64,000 nucleotides of DNA from an uncultured Granulosicoccaceae bacterium (lineage in GTDB: Bacteria; Pseudomonadota; Gammaproteobacteria; Granulosicoccales; Granulosicoccaceae): positions 1 to 64,000 of the forward strand of contig CALHNS010000014.1 in NCBI GenBank assembly GCA_938035125.1. The letters are read 5' to 3'. Each line of letters begins with the position of its first letter. Position 1 is the first letter of the stretch. A program made the translations under genes and the position numbers. A model generated the notes under the pieces. The model did not search any database, was not told where the DNA came from, and was given only the letters and a program-made list of their open reading frames with translations. This document shows positions 1 to 9,074 of the stretch, in pieces.

Positions 1-1
1 G

Positions 2-1180
2 GCCCGTAATCACGGTACGCCCTTGTATGTGTACAGCCGAGATGTTCTAGAGAAAAATTGGTTAGCGTTTGACAGCGCCTTTGGTGATTATCCTCACCGG
101 GTTTGTTACGCCGTGAAAGCAAATTCTAATTTAGCGGTGCTGAGTGTTTTAGAAAAGCTGGGTTCAAGCTTTGACATTGTTTCGGGTGGAGAACTGAAAC
201 GCGTATTGGCTGCAGGTGTTGCAGCCAACAAAGTGGTGTTTTCTGGGGTTGGGAAAACAGCCGATGAAATGGCAGAAGCATTAGAGGCCGGTATTAACTG
301 TTTCAATATTGAGTCAGTGGCAGAAAGTGTGCGGCTAGGTGATGTTGCTAAAGCACACGGATCAATCGCGCCGGTATCTTTTCGAATCAATCCGGATGTG
401 GATGCGCAAACGCACCCCTATATTTCAACTGGATTAAAAGAGAATAAGTTTGGTATTGCCATGGAAGAGGCAAGAGAGGCCTATCAAAATGCGGCAAGCC
501 ATGCGCATTTATCGGTGTGTGGAATCGATTGTCATATCGGTTCACAGCTTACAACGGTTGATCCGTATGAGGCGGCATTTGAGAAAATGATAGACATGGT
601 TGATCAATTGTCTGCAGATGGAATTGAATTGCAACACATCGATTTTGGTGGTGGCCAAGGCATTAAATACAGCGATGAAACCCCATTAGATACCAATCAA
701 TTAGCAAAAGCGGCAATTGATGCCGTGGGTTCTAGAAACTTAGAAATCTGGATGGAGCCCGGTCGTGCCATTGCTGGCCCTGCTGGCGTGCTGGTAACCA
801 AAGTAGAGTATTTAAAGAGTAACACCGAGAAGTCGTTTGCGATTGTGGATGGTGCAATGAACGATTTAATTCGCCCTGCGTTATACAGTGCTTGGCAGAA
901 CATCGTGCCAGTGAGCGAACAAGATCGAAAAAAGCAGAACTATGATGTTGTGGGTCCTGTGTGTGAATCGGCTGATTTTCTAGGTAAAGACCGAGAGCTG
1001 GCAATTGATGCTGGCGACTACTTAGCGGTATTAGATTCAGGTGCCTACGCCTTTGTGATGAGTTCAAATTACAACACTCGAGGCCGAGCGGCGGAAGTGA
1101 TGGTCAGTGACGGGCAAGCTCATGTTGTTCGTCAGCGAGAATCGGTTGAATCCTTGTTTGAATTGGAATCGCTTGTGTAA
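2..1180 (+). CDS. lysA: Diaminopimelate decarboxylase (5' end cut by window)
   Basis: Final step of lysine synthesis: PLP-dependent decarboxylation of meso-diaminopimelate to L-lysine in the cytoplasm. The open frame continues to the window edge: the codons before the TTG at 23 read ARNHGTP, matching the family's N-terminal 'GTPLYVY' region, so the true start lies upstream and TTG-23 is not the start. Visible motifs are the PLP lysine in YAVKANSN, the HIGSQ motif, the phosphate-binding GGGQG loop, EPGRAI, and the substrate/interface CESADFLGKDR. The C-terminal barrel (GAYAFVMSSNYN) is complete. The stop codon TAA shares its last base with the ATG of dapF, so the two lysine-pathway genes are translationally coupled. 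Confidence 0.97.
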   Translation, partial: ARNHGTPLYVYSRDVLEKNWLAFDSAFGDYPHRVCYAVKANSNLAVLSVLEKLGSSFDIVSGGELKRVLAAGVAANKVVFSGVGKTADEMAEALEAGINCFNIESVAESVRLGDVAKAHGSIAPVSFRINPDVDAQTHPYISTGLKENKFGIAMEEAREAYQNAASHAHLSVCGIDCHIGSQLTTVDPYEAAFEKMIDMVDQLSADGIELQHIDFGGGQGIKYSDETPLDTNQLAKAAIDAVGSRNLEIWMEPGRAIAGPAGVLVTKVEYLKSNTEKSFAIVDGAMNDLIRPALYSAWQNIVPVSEQDRKKQNYDVVGPVCESADFLGKDRELAIDAGDYLAVLDSGAYAFVMSSNYNTRGRAAEVMVSDGQAHVVRQRESVESLFELESLV

Positions 1181-2085
1181 TGGACGTACCGTTTACCAAA
1201 ATGCATGGGTTAGGCAATGACTTTATGGTCATTGATAATCGGTCAAATTCCTACACGTTAAATTCAGCCGTTATAAAAAAATGGTCTGATCGAAACACAG
1301 GTATTGGATTTGATCAGCTTTTAATGGTGCAAGAGCCATCGGTAGAAGGTGCGTTGTTCGATTATCGAATTTTTAATGCCGATGGTGATGAAGTGGAGCA
1401 TTGCGGTAACGGTGCACGGTGTTTTGCACGCTATGTTACCGATCGAAATATGACGGATGCCACCTCCATTCCAGTGAACACCATGGCAGGCATCATTACG
1501 CTGCGGCTACAAGATAATGAAGAAGTAACCGTCGATATGGGCATCCCAAATTTTTCGCCTGCCAACATTCCCCTAAAAGCTGATGCAGAATATCTTCAGT
1601 ATCAATTGGATATTTCAAAGAGCAACGCGATTCAATCGAATTCCATCATTACTGAAAACTTTATAAACGCCGGTAATGATGTGTTACCAACGAATCAGCT
1701 CATGCACTTTGGATCGGTAAATATCGGTAATCCTCACGCCGTATTGTGGGTGAAAGACGTTCACACAGCTCCGGTAAATTTATGGGGTGCTGCGCTAGAA
1801 AATCATTCGGTGTTTCCAGCACGCGTAAATGTTGGGTTCATGCAACTATTGACAGATCAAGAAGTTCAGCTACGCGTTTTTGAACGTGGTGTGGGTGAAA
1901 CCAAAGCCTGCGGTACAGGCGCCTGTGCAGCGGTTGCTATTGGCATTCAGCAAGGTATTTTGCAGCGTGAGGTAGCAGTAAATCTGCTGGGTGGCAAGTT
2001 GAGAATTGTGTGGCCAAAAAACCACAAAAGCATTGAAATGACCGGACCATGTTCTACAGTCTTTGAGGGCCAGACAAGAATGTAA
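1180..2085 (+). CDS. dapF: Diaminopimelate epimerase
   Basis: Converts LL- to meso-diaminopimelate, supplying both lysine and the peptidoglycan cross-link residue. The two catalytic cysteines of this PLP-independent epimerase are in place: C75 in HCGNGARC and C244 in KACGTGACAA. The N-terminus (FTKMHGLGNDF) is canonical, supporting the ATG at 1180, which overlaps the lysA stop by one base. At 301 residues it is longer than the usual 270-280; the extra length sits around residues 135-175, a polar stretch between the two half-domains. Next gene starts 3 nt after the stop, so lysA-dapF-DUF484-xerC is probably one transcript. Confidence 0.97.
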   Translation: MDVPFTKMHGLGNDFMVIDNRSNSYTLNSAVIKKWSDRNTGIGFDQLLMVQEPSVEGALFDYRIFNADGDEVEHCGNGARCFARYVTDRNMTDATSIPVNTMAGIITLRLQDNEEVTVDMGIPNFSPANIPLKADAEYLQYQLDISKSNAIQSNSIITENFINAGNDVLPTNQLMHFGSVNIGNPHAVLWVKDVHTAPVNLWGAALENHSVFPARVNVGFMQLLTDQEVQLRVFERGVGETKACGTGACAAVAIGIQQGILQREVAVNLLGGKLRIVWPKNHKSIEMTGPCSTVFEGQTRM

Positions 2086-2088
2086 ACC

Positions 2089-2883
2089 ATGCACCCTGAA
2101 CAACAAGATTCTCCGAAGACGTTAGATCCGTCGATGGTACGTCAGTACCTAACGATGAACCCTGATTTCTTTACCGAGCATTCCGATGTACTTCCTCGTT
2201 TGCACATTCCACATGACGCAGGCGGTGGTACGGTTTCGCTAATTGAAAGACAAGTTAGCGTGCTGAGAGGTAAGTGCAATCGATTAGAAACCAGTCTTCG
2301 AGATTTGATCAGTGTGGCTCGTGAGAACGAGCGTTTACACATGCGCTTACATAGGCTCATCCAAGATATCGTATCCGCCGATTCAATGGATGCATTGGTG
2401 AATTCCAGCCGCGAAAGCTTGAAAGATAACTTTAAAGCAGACGATGTTCGACTGTTCTTAACGTCTAGCGACGAAAAGGACGGCGATGATAAGTCATTCG
2501 CCAGAGAGAAGAAATCTAACTACTTCACTTTATCTTCCAAAGACCCTGTGTTCGATATGTTTGCAAAGAATTTTGCCGACAACGAAACCTTCTGTGGGCC
2601 TTTGAACGATGAACAGCGCGCGTTGTTGTGTACAGGCTGTGAAACTGAACTCGCATCCGCTGCTGTAATCCCGCTTCAATATAACGGTCGGCAAGGCCTT
2701 TTGGTTATGGGAAGCTCAGACAGCACGCGATTCTCGGCCGGTAAAGGCGTCATGTTTTTAAACCAGTTGGGTGAAGTGCTTAGTCGCCGAGTGCAATCAT
2801 TTGAATTGCAGTCTTCCAAGCTGGTGCTAGGCAAACGACCGCGCAAAACAAAGAAGAAAGTTGGGGATTTGGCCAATGTCTAG
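2089..2883 (+). CDS. DUF484 family protein
   Basis: 264-residue cytoplasmic protein of the DUF484 family, regularly found between dapF and xerC in gammaproteobacteria. The N-terminus has the family signature (VRQYLTMNPDFFTEHSDVL, then IPH and VSLIERQVSVLR), followed by a short helical linker and a GAF-like domain (about residues 90-245). Its molecular role is not established; the GAF-like fold suggests ligand sensing or dimerisation. The C-terminus is very basic (KRPRKTKKK). It overlaps the xerC start by 8 nt, implying coupled translation. Confidence 0.9.
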   Translation: MHPEQQDSPKTLDPSMVRQYLTMNPDFFTEHSDVLPRLHIPHDAGGGTVSLIERQVSVLRGKCNRLETSLRDLISVARENERLHMRLHRLIQDIVSADSMDALVNSSRESLKDNFKADDVRLFLTSSDEKDGDDKSFAREKKSNYFTLSSKDPVFDMFAKNFADNETFCGPLNDEQRALLCTGCETELASAAVIPLQYNGRQGLLVMGSSDSTRFSAGKGVMFLNQLGEVLSRRVQSFELQSSKLVLGKRPRKTKKKVGDLANV

Positions 2884-3793
2884 TTTTGAACTGGCTATTG
2901 AGTCTTATCTGGAAGAGCTTCGCGTTGCCAGACGTTGCTCCCCTCACACGGTAAGCAATTACGCTCGTGATTTGCGATCAGTAGCAGGGTCTGCACAGGC
3001 GCGTAACTTATCCGATTGGGATCAGGTTGAGCCAGCAGACGTTCGATCCATTATTGCTGAACAACATCGCGAAGGGATATCGGGCCGAAGTTTAGCCAGG
3101 CGTTTGTCTGCTGTAAGAGGGCTGTACAACTACTTAATTAAATTGGGTCAGGCGAAGATAAATCCTGCCATTGATATTTTGGCGCCAAAAGATAAAAAAT
3201 CACTGCCAGCCACATTGAACCCTGATGAAGTGAGTCGTTTACTCAAACAAAATATATCCGACCCTATGGTGTGTCGTGATATCGCTATGTTTGAATTAAT
3301 GTATTCCTCTGGTTTACGGTTAGCTGAATTAGTGAGCTTAAATTTAGCCGATTTAGACTTAAGCGTTGAACAAGTTCGGGTAACAGGTAAAGGCGGCAAA
3401 ACTCGCGATTTGCCGGTTGGAAAACCTGCTATTGATGCCATTAATAAATGGTTGGGTTTTCGGCGCAGTTTACCTGGTGCCGATGATTCAGCCGTGTTCT
3501 TAAGTTCTCGTGGAAAGCGCATCGCTCCGCGAACCGTGCAAATGCGTTTGAAAAAATTAGCAGAATCACAAGGGCTTAAGCGAGATTGTTACCCACATAT
3601 GCTTAGGCACTCTTTTGCTAGCCATATGCTGGAGAGCAGTGGGGATTTACGTGCGGTTCAAGAGCTACTTGGGCACAAAGACATCAGCACCACACAAATT
3701 TATACCCATCTTGATTTTCAGCATTTGGCTCGTGTGTACGATGAATCGCATCCTCGTGCGCGATCTAACCCACAAGCACCAGAGAAAGGCTAA
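2876..3793 (+). CDS. xerC: Tyrosine recombinase XerC
   Basis: Site-specific recombinase that with XerD resolves chromosome dimers at dif. The ATG at 2876 (MSSFELAIESYLEEL) is preferred over the in-frame TTG at 2861 because it gives the family's normal N-terminus and 305 residues. N-terminal SAM-like DNA-binding domain about 1-90; catalytic domain about 105-300 with the complete active-site set R148, K172, H241, R244, H267 and nucleophile Y276. The position directly after dapF-DUF484 is the conserved gammaproteobacterial housekeeping location, so this is not a mobile-element integrase. The stop lies inside an inverted repeat shared with the convergent gene. Confidence 0.96.
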   Translation: MSSFELAIESYLEELRVARRCSPHTVSNYARDLRSVAGSAQARNLSDWDQVEPADVRSIIAEQHREGISGRSLARRLSAVRGLYNYLIKLGQAKINPAIDILAPKDKKSLPATLNPDEVSRLLKQNISDPMVCRDIAMFELMYSSGLRLAELVSLNLADLDLSVEQVRVTGKGGKTRDLPVGKPAIDAINKWLGFRRSLPGADDSAVFLSSRGKRIAPRTVQMRLKKLAESQGLKRDCYPHMLRHSFASHMLESSGDLRAVQELLGHKDISTTQIYTHLDFQHLARVYDESHPRARSNPQAPEKG

Positions 3794-3822
3794 GCCAAGA
3801 TAAGTAGCGTTGTCTTAGCCTT
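3786..3822. terminator. Possible bidirectional hairpin between convergent genes
   Basis: Inverted repeat of 9 bp (aaggctaag at 3786-3794, cttagcctt at 3814-3822) with a 19-nt loop between xerC and the convergent unknown gene. It includes both stop codons. No long T run follows on either side, so termination activity is inferred only from location and symmetry. Confidence 0.4.
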
Positions 3823-5305
3823 CGCTTAAAATAAATTGGCTGAACATACCGTTCGATTGCAAGCACTGCCCCAGTTTAATCTGCTTCTTTCTAGAAGCTT
3901 GGCTTGCAGTTAACCTATCGCCGGTGTGGAATCGATATCCGGGTAGTAAAATAGTTTGAGTCACTTTGCCGTTGATTTTGCAAGCGATGATTAATGCCTC
4001 GTCGGTTACGCCATCTTCGGCATTGTCTCGGGTTAGTTCAACAGGTACAACTTCGTTAGATAAGTTTTCCATTCCAAAAAGAAGCGTGCCATCTTCACGT
4101 GCGTGTACCCAGCGGGTTACACCAAGCGTGCTAGTTTCGTCGTCCTCTTTAACCGCAACAAGTTCGCCTACTTGCACAGTGCCAGCGTTGGCTTCAATAG
4201 AGGAAAACGCTGCCCCGTTGGGAGAACGATTGATGCATGTCCAATGGGTAACGTGAGCCTGTTCATCAAAGAACTGCATTACGTCAATATCACGCAATAA
4301 TTGGTTGCTTATTTGTTGATGCCCAAACGATAAATTAGCATCGGTATAGCTTACGCAGCGAGCTACTTTTCGTTCACGATGATTGGTGAATTCAAAATTC
4401 AGCCGGCTTAAGGTTTGTCTTTCCAGTGTGTCGGCACCCAAGGTTACCGATAGCGTGGTGCGCGTTTTGGCTAAACGTGTTTCGATTGCTTCAACCAGTG
4501 CGGAAAAATCTATCCAGCGCAATGACTGGGCAGTAATTTCACCCAAGTAACTTGATGCAGGTGCAGGCTTATCGGTTGAGTGCAAATTAATTACGTAGTT
4601 TGTTTCGCGCCATACGCCACTTGGTGCGGTGGCATCTAATGTCACTTTATCGAATTGATCGGCGAGAAAAGAGAGTGTTAAATCCAATTGCTTTGCTCGA
4701 ATTTGGCGCAAATTCAGTGTGGCTAAAGTGATGATGCCTGCGTAGGATTTTCGTAGGTTCGCTTTGGTTGCATCGCGTGCATCAAAGCCACTTTTTCCAG
4801 TGGTTAGTAAGCCTCTGTCTTCGGCCAATGCGTAGATATGGTTTGCATCGCGCATACAATGCTTAGGCACTTCTCGATATTGTTGCACCGCAGCCTTGGC
4901 CAATCGGTACAGCGCCGTTAGCGCCTGATTGGCATCATCAAGTTCAGGATTGTCGCTGTAGGAAAGTAAGATCTTCCAGGCGTTCGCCTCCTCTCTTAAC
5001 AGTTCATCCAATAGTGCGGATGCGTGCCGAAATGAGGCAGCCATCGGTAGCGGTTGAGGGCTGATGGATTGACTCAAGTTCATAGTCAGTGTGTTCAGTA
5101 CAGGGCGAAATTCTTCAATTACTGAGCGCCTACTTTCGGTGTCGCTAGTCAGCCGATTACTGTGTCGCAACCCTCGAAGCAGCTCTGAGGCGTCATCGGG
5201 TGAATCTGATGGGTTTAGATTGTTCAGCCAAGCGCGAACAGCGTCACGATTTTGTGGGAAGCTGCTGGAATTTGGGGCAGTTTGTGGTGGTAAAGCAAGA
5301 AGCAT
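3815..5305 (-). CDS. Uncharacterised 496-aa protein, PilZ-like C-terminal region
   Basis: I do not recognise a named family. The protein is soluble-looking with no signal peptide or membrane segment. The first ~300 residues are helical with many Leu/Ala; the C-terminal ~170 residues are beta-rich and carry a pattern reminiscent of PilZ-type domains (RNHERKVAR early, then NRSPNGAAF, VGELVAV and LGVTRWVHA). A cyclic-di-GMP-binding or divergent PilZ role is therefore possible but weak: the RxxxR-type arm is not clear. It is transcribed divergently from hslV and converges on xerC, so it is probably monocistronic. Confidence 0.75.
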   Translation of the reverse strand: MLLALPPQTAPNSSSFPQNRDAVRAWLNNLNPSDSPDDASELLRGLRHSNRLTSDTESRRSVIEEFRPVLNTLTMNLSQSISPQPLPMAASFRHASALLDELLREEANAWKILLSYSDNPELDDANQALTALYRLAKAAVQQYREVPKHCMRDANHIYALAEDRGLLTTGKSGFDARDATKANLRKSYAGIITLATLNLRQIRAKQLDLTLSFLADQFDKVTLDATAPSGVWRETNYVINLHSTDKPAPASSYLGEITAQSLRWIDFSALVEAIETRLAKTRTTLSVTLGADTLERQTLSRLNFEFTNHRERKVARCVSYTDANLSFGHQQISNQLLRDIDVMQFFDEQAHVTHWTCINRSPNGAAFSSIEANAGTVQVGELVAVKEDDETSTLGVTRWVHAREDGTLLFGMENLSNEVVPVELTRDNAEDGVTDEALIIACKINGKVTQTILLPGYRFHTGDRLTASQASRKKQIKLGQCLQSNGMFSQFILSEG

Positions 5306-5370
5306 TGATAGTGGGATTAGAGGTGGGTTAGGCCTGAGAGGAAAGAGGCTATCACAGTCACCTCACACCG

Positions 5371-5386
5371 GGCTCAGATGTGAGCC
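5371..5386 (+). promoter_or_regulatory. Short inverted repeat upstream of hslV
   Basis: ggctca-gatg-tgagcc hairpin about 40 nt before the hslV start, followed by a TATAGT hexamer at 5400-5405 that could be a -10 box. I could not find a convincing heat-shock (sigma-32) promoter here. It could be an operator or 5'-leader hairpin of the hslVU transcript; evidence is weak. Confidence 0.25.
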
Positions 5387-5425
5387 GGTACACTGCGAAT
5401 ATAGTCAATTTTAACGAGGAATAAC

Positions 5426-5968
5426 GTGGATCAGTATCGAGGCACGACGATTTGCTCTGTGAGAGTGGGAAACACGGTGGTGATGGGCGGCGACGGCCAA
5501 GTGAGCTTGGGCAACGTTGTGATGAAAGGCAATGCCAAGAAGGTGCGGCGCCTGTACCGAGATCAGGTTATCGCAGGCTTTGCTGGCGGTACGGCCGATG
5601 CGTTCACCTTGTTTGAGCGATTTGAGGCAAAACTGGAGGCCCATAACGGTCAACTGACGCGCGCGGCGGTAGAATTGGCGAAAGACTGGCGCACAGATAG
5701 AATGCTGCGCCGATTGGAAGCCTTATTGGCCGTGGCTGATAAGGAAGCCTCGTTGTTAATTACGGGTAATGGGGATGTGATTGAGCCAGAACATGGCCTG
5801 ATTGCGATGGGTTCAGGTGGTGACTATGCCAAGGCTGCTGCCATGGCGCTGCTCGATCACACCGAACTGGATGCAGAATCCATTGTGAAGTACAGCCTGC
5901 AAACGGCTGCTGGAATCTGCATTTATACCAACACCAATTTATCGATAGAAACATTAAGTAGCGATTAA
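5426..5968 (+). CDS. hslV: ATP-dependent protease subunit HslV
   Basis: Proteolytic core of the HslVU (ClpQY) protease; forms a double hexameric ring with N-terminal threonine active sites. Start is GTG at 5426, with an aacgagga ribosome-binding site just upstream. The catalytic TTICSVR begins at residue 7, so six residues (MDQYRG) must be removed to expose Thr7, unlike E. coli where only Met precedes the Thr. Core motifs GGDGQVSLG and the C-terminal [10 protein letters not shown] are canonical; length 180 aa is normal allowing for the propeptide. hslU follows 2 nt after the stop. Confidence 0.97.
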   Translation: MDQYRGTTICSVRVGNTVVMGGDGQVSLGNVVMKGNAKKVRRLYRDQVIAGFAGGTADAFTLFERFEAKLEAHNGQLTRAAVELAKDWRTDRMLRRLEALLAVADKEASLLITGNGDVIEPEHGLIAMGSGGDYAKAAAMALLDHTELDAESIVKYSLQTAAGICIYTNTNLSIETLSSD

Positions 5969-5970
5969 CC

Positions 5971-7299
5971 ATGTCACACATGACCCCCAGAGAAATCGTG
6001 CAAGAGCTGGATAAGCACATCATTGGTCAGAACGCTGCAAAGCGTGCCGTTGCCATTGCGCTGCGAAACCGGTGGCGCCGTCAGCAGTTAGACGAATCCT
6101 TACGAAATGAAGTCACGCCCAAAAACATTTTGATGATCGGCCCAACCGGGGTGGGAAAAACCGAAATTGCACGTCGTTTAGCCAAGCTTGCCAATGCCCC
6201 GTTCATCAAAGTGGAAGCCACCAAGTTCACTGAAGTGGGTTACGTTGGCCGTGATGTGGAATCTATCATTCGAGATTTGGCCGATGTCTCGTTGAAAGAG
6301 ACTCGTGAGCGTGAAAAACTTCGTGTGCGAAATCGCGCAGAAGACGCGGCTGAAGATCGCGTGTTGGATGTGTTGCTGCCTCAGCCTTCTGGCTCTGCAC
6401 AAGTTGTGGAAAGTGAAGAGAGTTCCACACGGCAAAAATTTCGTAAAAAATTACGTGAAGGCGATTTAGACGACACAGAAATTGATATTGAGATTTCAGC
6501 GCAACCTGCTGGGGTAGAGCTTATGACGCCTCCCGGTATGGAGGAGATGTCTCAACAGTTACAGGGTTTATTTCAAAATCTTGGATCTGAACGCACTCAA
6601 ACTAAAAAGATGCGTGTGGCTGATGCTATGAAGCTATTGGTTGATGAGGAAGCTTCAAAGCTTTTGAACGAAGATGAACTAAAAACCAATGCGTTAAATA
6701 ACGTTGAACAAAATGGCATTGTGTTCATTGATGAGATCGACAAGGTGGCTCGTGGCACCGACAGAGGGCAGGGCGGGGAAGTATCCCGTGAGGGCGTGCA
6801 ACGTGACTTACTGCCATTGGTAGAAGGCTGTACGGTATCAACCAAGTTTGGCATGGTGAAAACTGATCACGTGCTGTTCATTGCCTGTGGTGCGTTCCAT
6901 GTATCAAAGCCTTCAGATCTCATACCTGAGCTGCAAGGCCGATTGCCCATTCGTGTGGAACTGCAAGCACTAACCTCCAACGATTTTGTGCGTATATTAA
7001 AAGAGCCTGATGCCTCATTAACGGAGCAGTCTTCAGCGCTACTAGCCACAGAAAACGTATCGCTTGCGTTTACTGACGACGGATTAACACGTATTGCCGA
7101 AGTGGCCTATCAAGTAAACGAAACCACAGAGAACATCGGTGCAAGACGACTGCACACAGTGATGGAGCGGCTTTTAGAATCGGCCTCGTTCGATGCTGCG
7201 GATAATAGTGGCAGTGAAATAACGGTGGATGCCGATTATGTGAACAGTAATCTGGGCGATCTCGTACAAGATGTAGATCTCAGTCGGTACATACTCTAA
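5971..7299 (+). CDS. hslU: ATPase subunit HslU
   Basis: AAA+ unfoldase that feeds substrates to HslV. Walker A GPTGVGKT, the pore motif GYVGRDVES, Walker B IVFIDEID, sensor and arginine regions ([14 protein letters not shown]) and the C-terminal SRYIL tail that docks into HslV are all present. The intermediate (I) domain spans roughly residues 110-230, containing charged repeats. 442 aa is the standard length. The stop TAA overlaps the ATG of the DUF971 gene by one base. Confidence 0.98.
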   Translation: MSHMTPREIVQELDKHIIGQNAAKRAVAIALRNRWRRQQLDESLRNEVTPKNILMIGPTGVGKTEIARRLAKLANAPFIKVEATKFTEVGYVGRDVESIIRDLADVSLKETREREKLRVRNRAEDAAEDRVLDVLLPQPSGSAQVVESEESSTRQKFRKKLREGDLDDTEIDIEISAQPAGVELMTPPGMEEMSQQLQGLFQNLGSERTQTKKMRVADAMKLLVDEEASKLLNEDELKTNALNNVEQNGIVFIDEIDKVARGTDRGQGGEVSREGVQRDLLPLVEGCTVSTKFGMVKTDHVLFIACGAFHVSKPSDLIPELQGRLPIRVELQALTSNDFVRILKEPDASLTEQSSALLATENVSLAFTDDGLTRIAEVAYQVNETTENIGARRLHTVMERLLESASFDAADNSGSEITVDADYVNSNLGDLVQDVDLSRYIL

Positions 7300-7667
7300 T
7301 GCCAAGACCTGTTGAAATAAAGCTGCATCAAAAGAGCCGCGTACTGGAACTGAAATTTGATGATGATTTCAGTTGTAATTTAACGTGTGAGTATTTAAGA
7401 GTGATGTCTCCTTCTGCGGAGGTGCAAGGCCATGGCCCCGGCCAAGAAGTGCTGCAAGTGCATAAAGAAGAGGTGGGTATTACAGAAATTGCACCTGCCG
7501 GTAACTACGCCATAAAGATTCATTTCGACGATGGCCACAACACCGGTTTATATACTTGGGATTACTTACATGGATTGGGTAAGCATTACGAAGAGCATTG
7601 GCAGAACTACCTTGCCAAGCTAAAGGCTGCTGGCGTTGAACGCCAAGCTGATACACACCGAGATTAA
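7299..7667 (+). CDS. DUF971 domain protein
   Basis: 122-residue cytoplasmic protein resembling the N-terminal domain of gamma-butyrobetaine hydroxylase (DUF971), with the family pattern of a beta-rich N-terminus (LKFDDDFSCNLTCEYLRVMSPSAEVQGHG split over two strands) and a C-terminal YTWDYLHGLG. The stand-alone form commonly follows hslU and precedes ubiE in gammaproteobacteria. Function unknown; related domains occur in iron-sulphur carriers. Start overlaps the hslU stop. Confidence 0.9.
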   Translation: MPRPVEIKLHQKSRVLELKFDDDFSCNLTCEYLRVMSPSAEVQGHGPGQEVLQVHKEEVGITEIAPAGNYAIKIHFDDGHNTGLYTWDYLHGLGKHYEEHWQNYLAKLKAAGVERQADTHRD

Positions 7668-7688
7668 ATTCGCGAAAGGCGCATCACA

Positions 7689-8438
7689 ATGACAGATGAC
7701 AACACCACGCATTTTGGTTACCAAACGGTTGATGCTGAAAAGAAAGCGGATATGGTTGCAGGCGTGTTCCATTCCGTAGCCGCTAAGTACGATGTCATGA
7801 ACGATGTGATGTCGTTTGGCGTGCATCGCATTTGGAAGCAACTCACTATTGATCAAAGTGGTGTGCGCCCAGGCCAGCATGTGCTTGACTTGGCAGGTGG
7901 CACGGGCGATTTGGCCATAAAATTATCAAAACGTGTGGGCCCAACAGGCTCTGTAGTGTTGTCTGATATCAATGCCTCTATGTTGTCTGTGGGGCGAGAC
8001 AGGCTTACCGATAAAGGCATAGTGGGCAATGTAACTTATGCACAAGCCAACGCAGAAGCTTTGCCGTTTGATGATAATTCTTTTCACTGCGTTACTATGG
8101 CCTTCGGGCTTCGAAACGTTACCGATAAAGATAAAGCGCTAGCGTCTATTTTTCGCGTGCTGAAACCGGGCGGGCGATTGTTGGTGTTGGAGTTTTCAAA
8201 ACCTGTGTTGCCGCTTTTAAGTAAAGCCTACGATGCGTATTCGTTTAGTGCTTTACCTGCAATGGGAAAGCTAGTTGCTAATGATGCTGAAAGTTATCGT
8301 TATTTAGCTGAATCTATTCGCATGCACCCCGATCAAGAAACATTGAAAGGCATGATGGAAGCTGTTGGTTTTGAGAACGCCAGCTATCAGAACTTTACCG
8401 GTGGAATTGTGGCGCTACATAAAGGGTTTAAACTGTAA
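7689..8438 (+). CDS. ubiE: Ubiquinone/menaquinone C-methyltransferase UbiE
   Basis: SAM-dependent methylase that adds the C-methyl group to 2-polyprenyl-6-methoxy-benzoquinol (and demethylmenaquinone). SAM-binding motif [14 protein letters not shown], the UbiE signatures [17 protein letters not shown] and [14 protein letters not shown], and [17 protein letters not shown] are all clear. 249 aa is the normal size. First of the ubiE-ubiJ-ubiB cluster, 3 nt before ubiJ. Confidence 0.98.
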   Translation: MTDDNTTHFGYQTVDAEKKADMVAGVFHSVAAKYDVMNDVMSFGVHRIWKQLTIDQSGVRPGQHVLDLAGGTGDLAIKLSKRVGPTGSVVLSDINASMLSVGRDRLTDKGIVGNVTYAQANAEALPFDDNSFHCVTMAFGLRNVTDKDKALASIFRVLKPGGRLLVLEFSKPVLPLLSKAYDAYSFSALPAMGKLVANDAESYRYLAESIRMHPDQETLKGMMEAVGFENASYQNFTGGIVALHKGFKL

Positions 8439-8441
8439 ATC

Positions 8442-9074
8442 ATGGCGTTTCCTGCCCCATTATTGTTGCCGATATTACTGCCATTAGAAAAGCTTGTGAA
8501 TGCTGCGCTTTCATCAGATGAAATCAGTCGAAATCGGTTGGGTGAATTAAACGATAAGGTGATTGCGGTTCACGAAACTACGTTCGATGTGTGTATTGGG
8601 ATTTCCATTGTGTCGAATGAGGTTCAAATTCTGAATGAATTTGATGGCGAATCCGATGTAAAGCTAACCGGTGAGCTTTCATCGTTAATGGGGCTTATGA
8701 AATCTTCCGATGCCCTTTATGGCTCTGGAATTCGCATTGAAGGCCAGCTTAGTGTTGCCGAGCATTTAAGAAGCATTGTTAGCCAATTGGATATCGACAC
8801 TGAATCATTGTTGGCACCTATTGCCGGTGGAACTGTGGCCCATCAAGCCGGTCGTTTTGTTGATTTAGCCTCTTCTTGGTTTAAAAGTACGTCAGAGAAA
8901 ACAAAGCTAAATACGAAAGAGTATTTGCAGGAAGAAGCTAACGTTTTGGTTCCTCCTGCATTGGCTGAAGAATTCACAGAGCATGTAACCGAATTACGAG
9001 AAGGGGTGGATCGGCTTGATGCACGGCTTCGAAGGCTTGAGCAACAGAAACTGGCTGAGCGCAAACCGTTATGA
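8442..9074 (+). CDS. ubiJ: Ubiquinone biosynthesis accessory factor UbiJ
   Basis: SCP2-like lipid-binding protein that scaffolds the aerobic ubiquinone complex. The N-terminal ~110 residues show an SCP2-type beta/alpha pattern (VKLTGELSSLMGLM, IEGQLSVAEHLRSI), and the C-terminal ~45 residues form a predicted coiled coil (heptads through FTEHVTELREGVDRLDARLRR). Position between ubiE and ubiB is diagnostic. The ATG of ubiB overlaps its stop by 4 nt. Confidence 0.93.
   Translation: MAFPAPLLLPILLPLEKLVNAALSSDEISRNRLGELNDKVIAVHETTFDVCIGISIVSNEVQILNEFDGESDVKLTGELSSLMGLMKSSDALYGSGIRIEGQLSVAEHLRSIVSQLDIDTESLLAPIAGGTVAHQAGRFVDLASSWFKSTSEKTKLNTKEYLQEEANVLVPPALAEEFTEHVTELREGVDRLDARLRRLEQQKLAERKPL

Noticed and set aside
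2876-3793. Tyrosine recombinase as sign of an integrated mobile element
   Set aside because: Motifs and the dapF-DUF484 neighbourhood identify housekeeping XerC; no att-like repeats or phage genes nearby.
5306-5425. Sigma-32 heat-shock promoter for hslVU
   Set aside because: No sequence close to the CTTGAAA/CCCCAT consensus with correct spacing was found.
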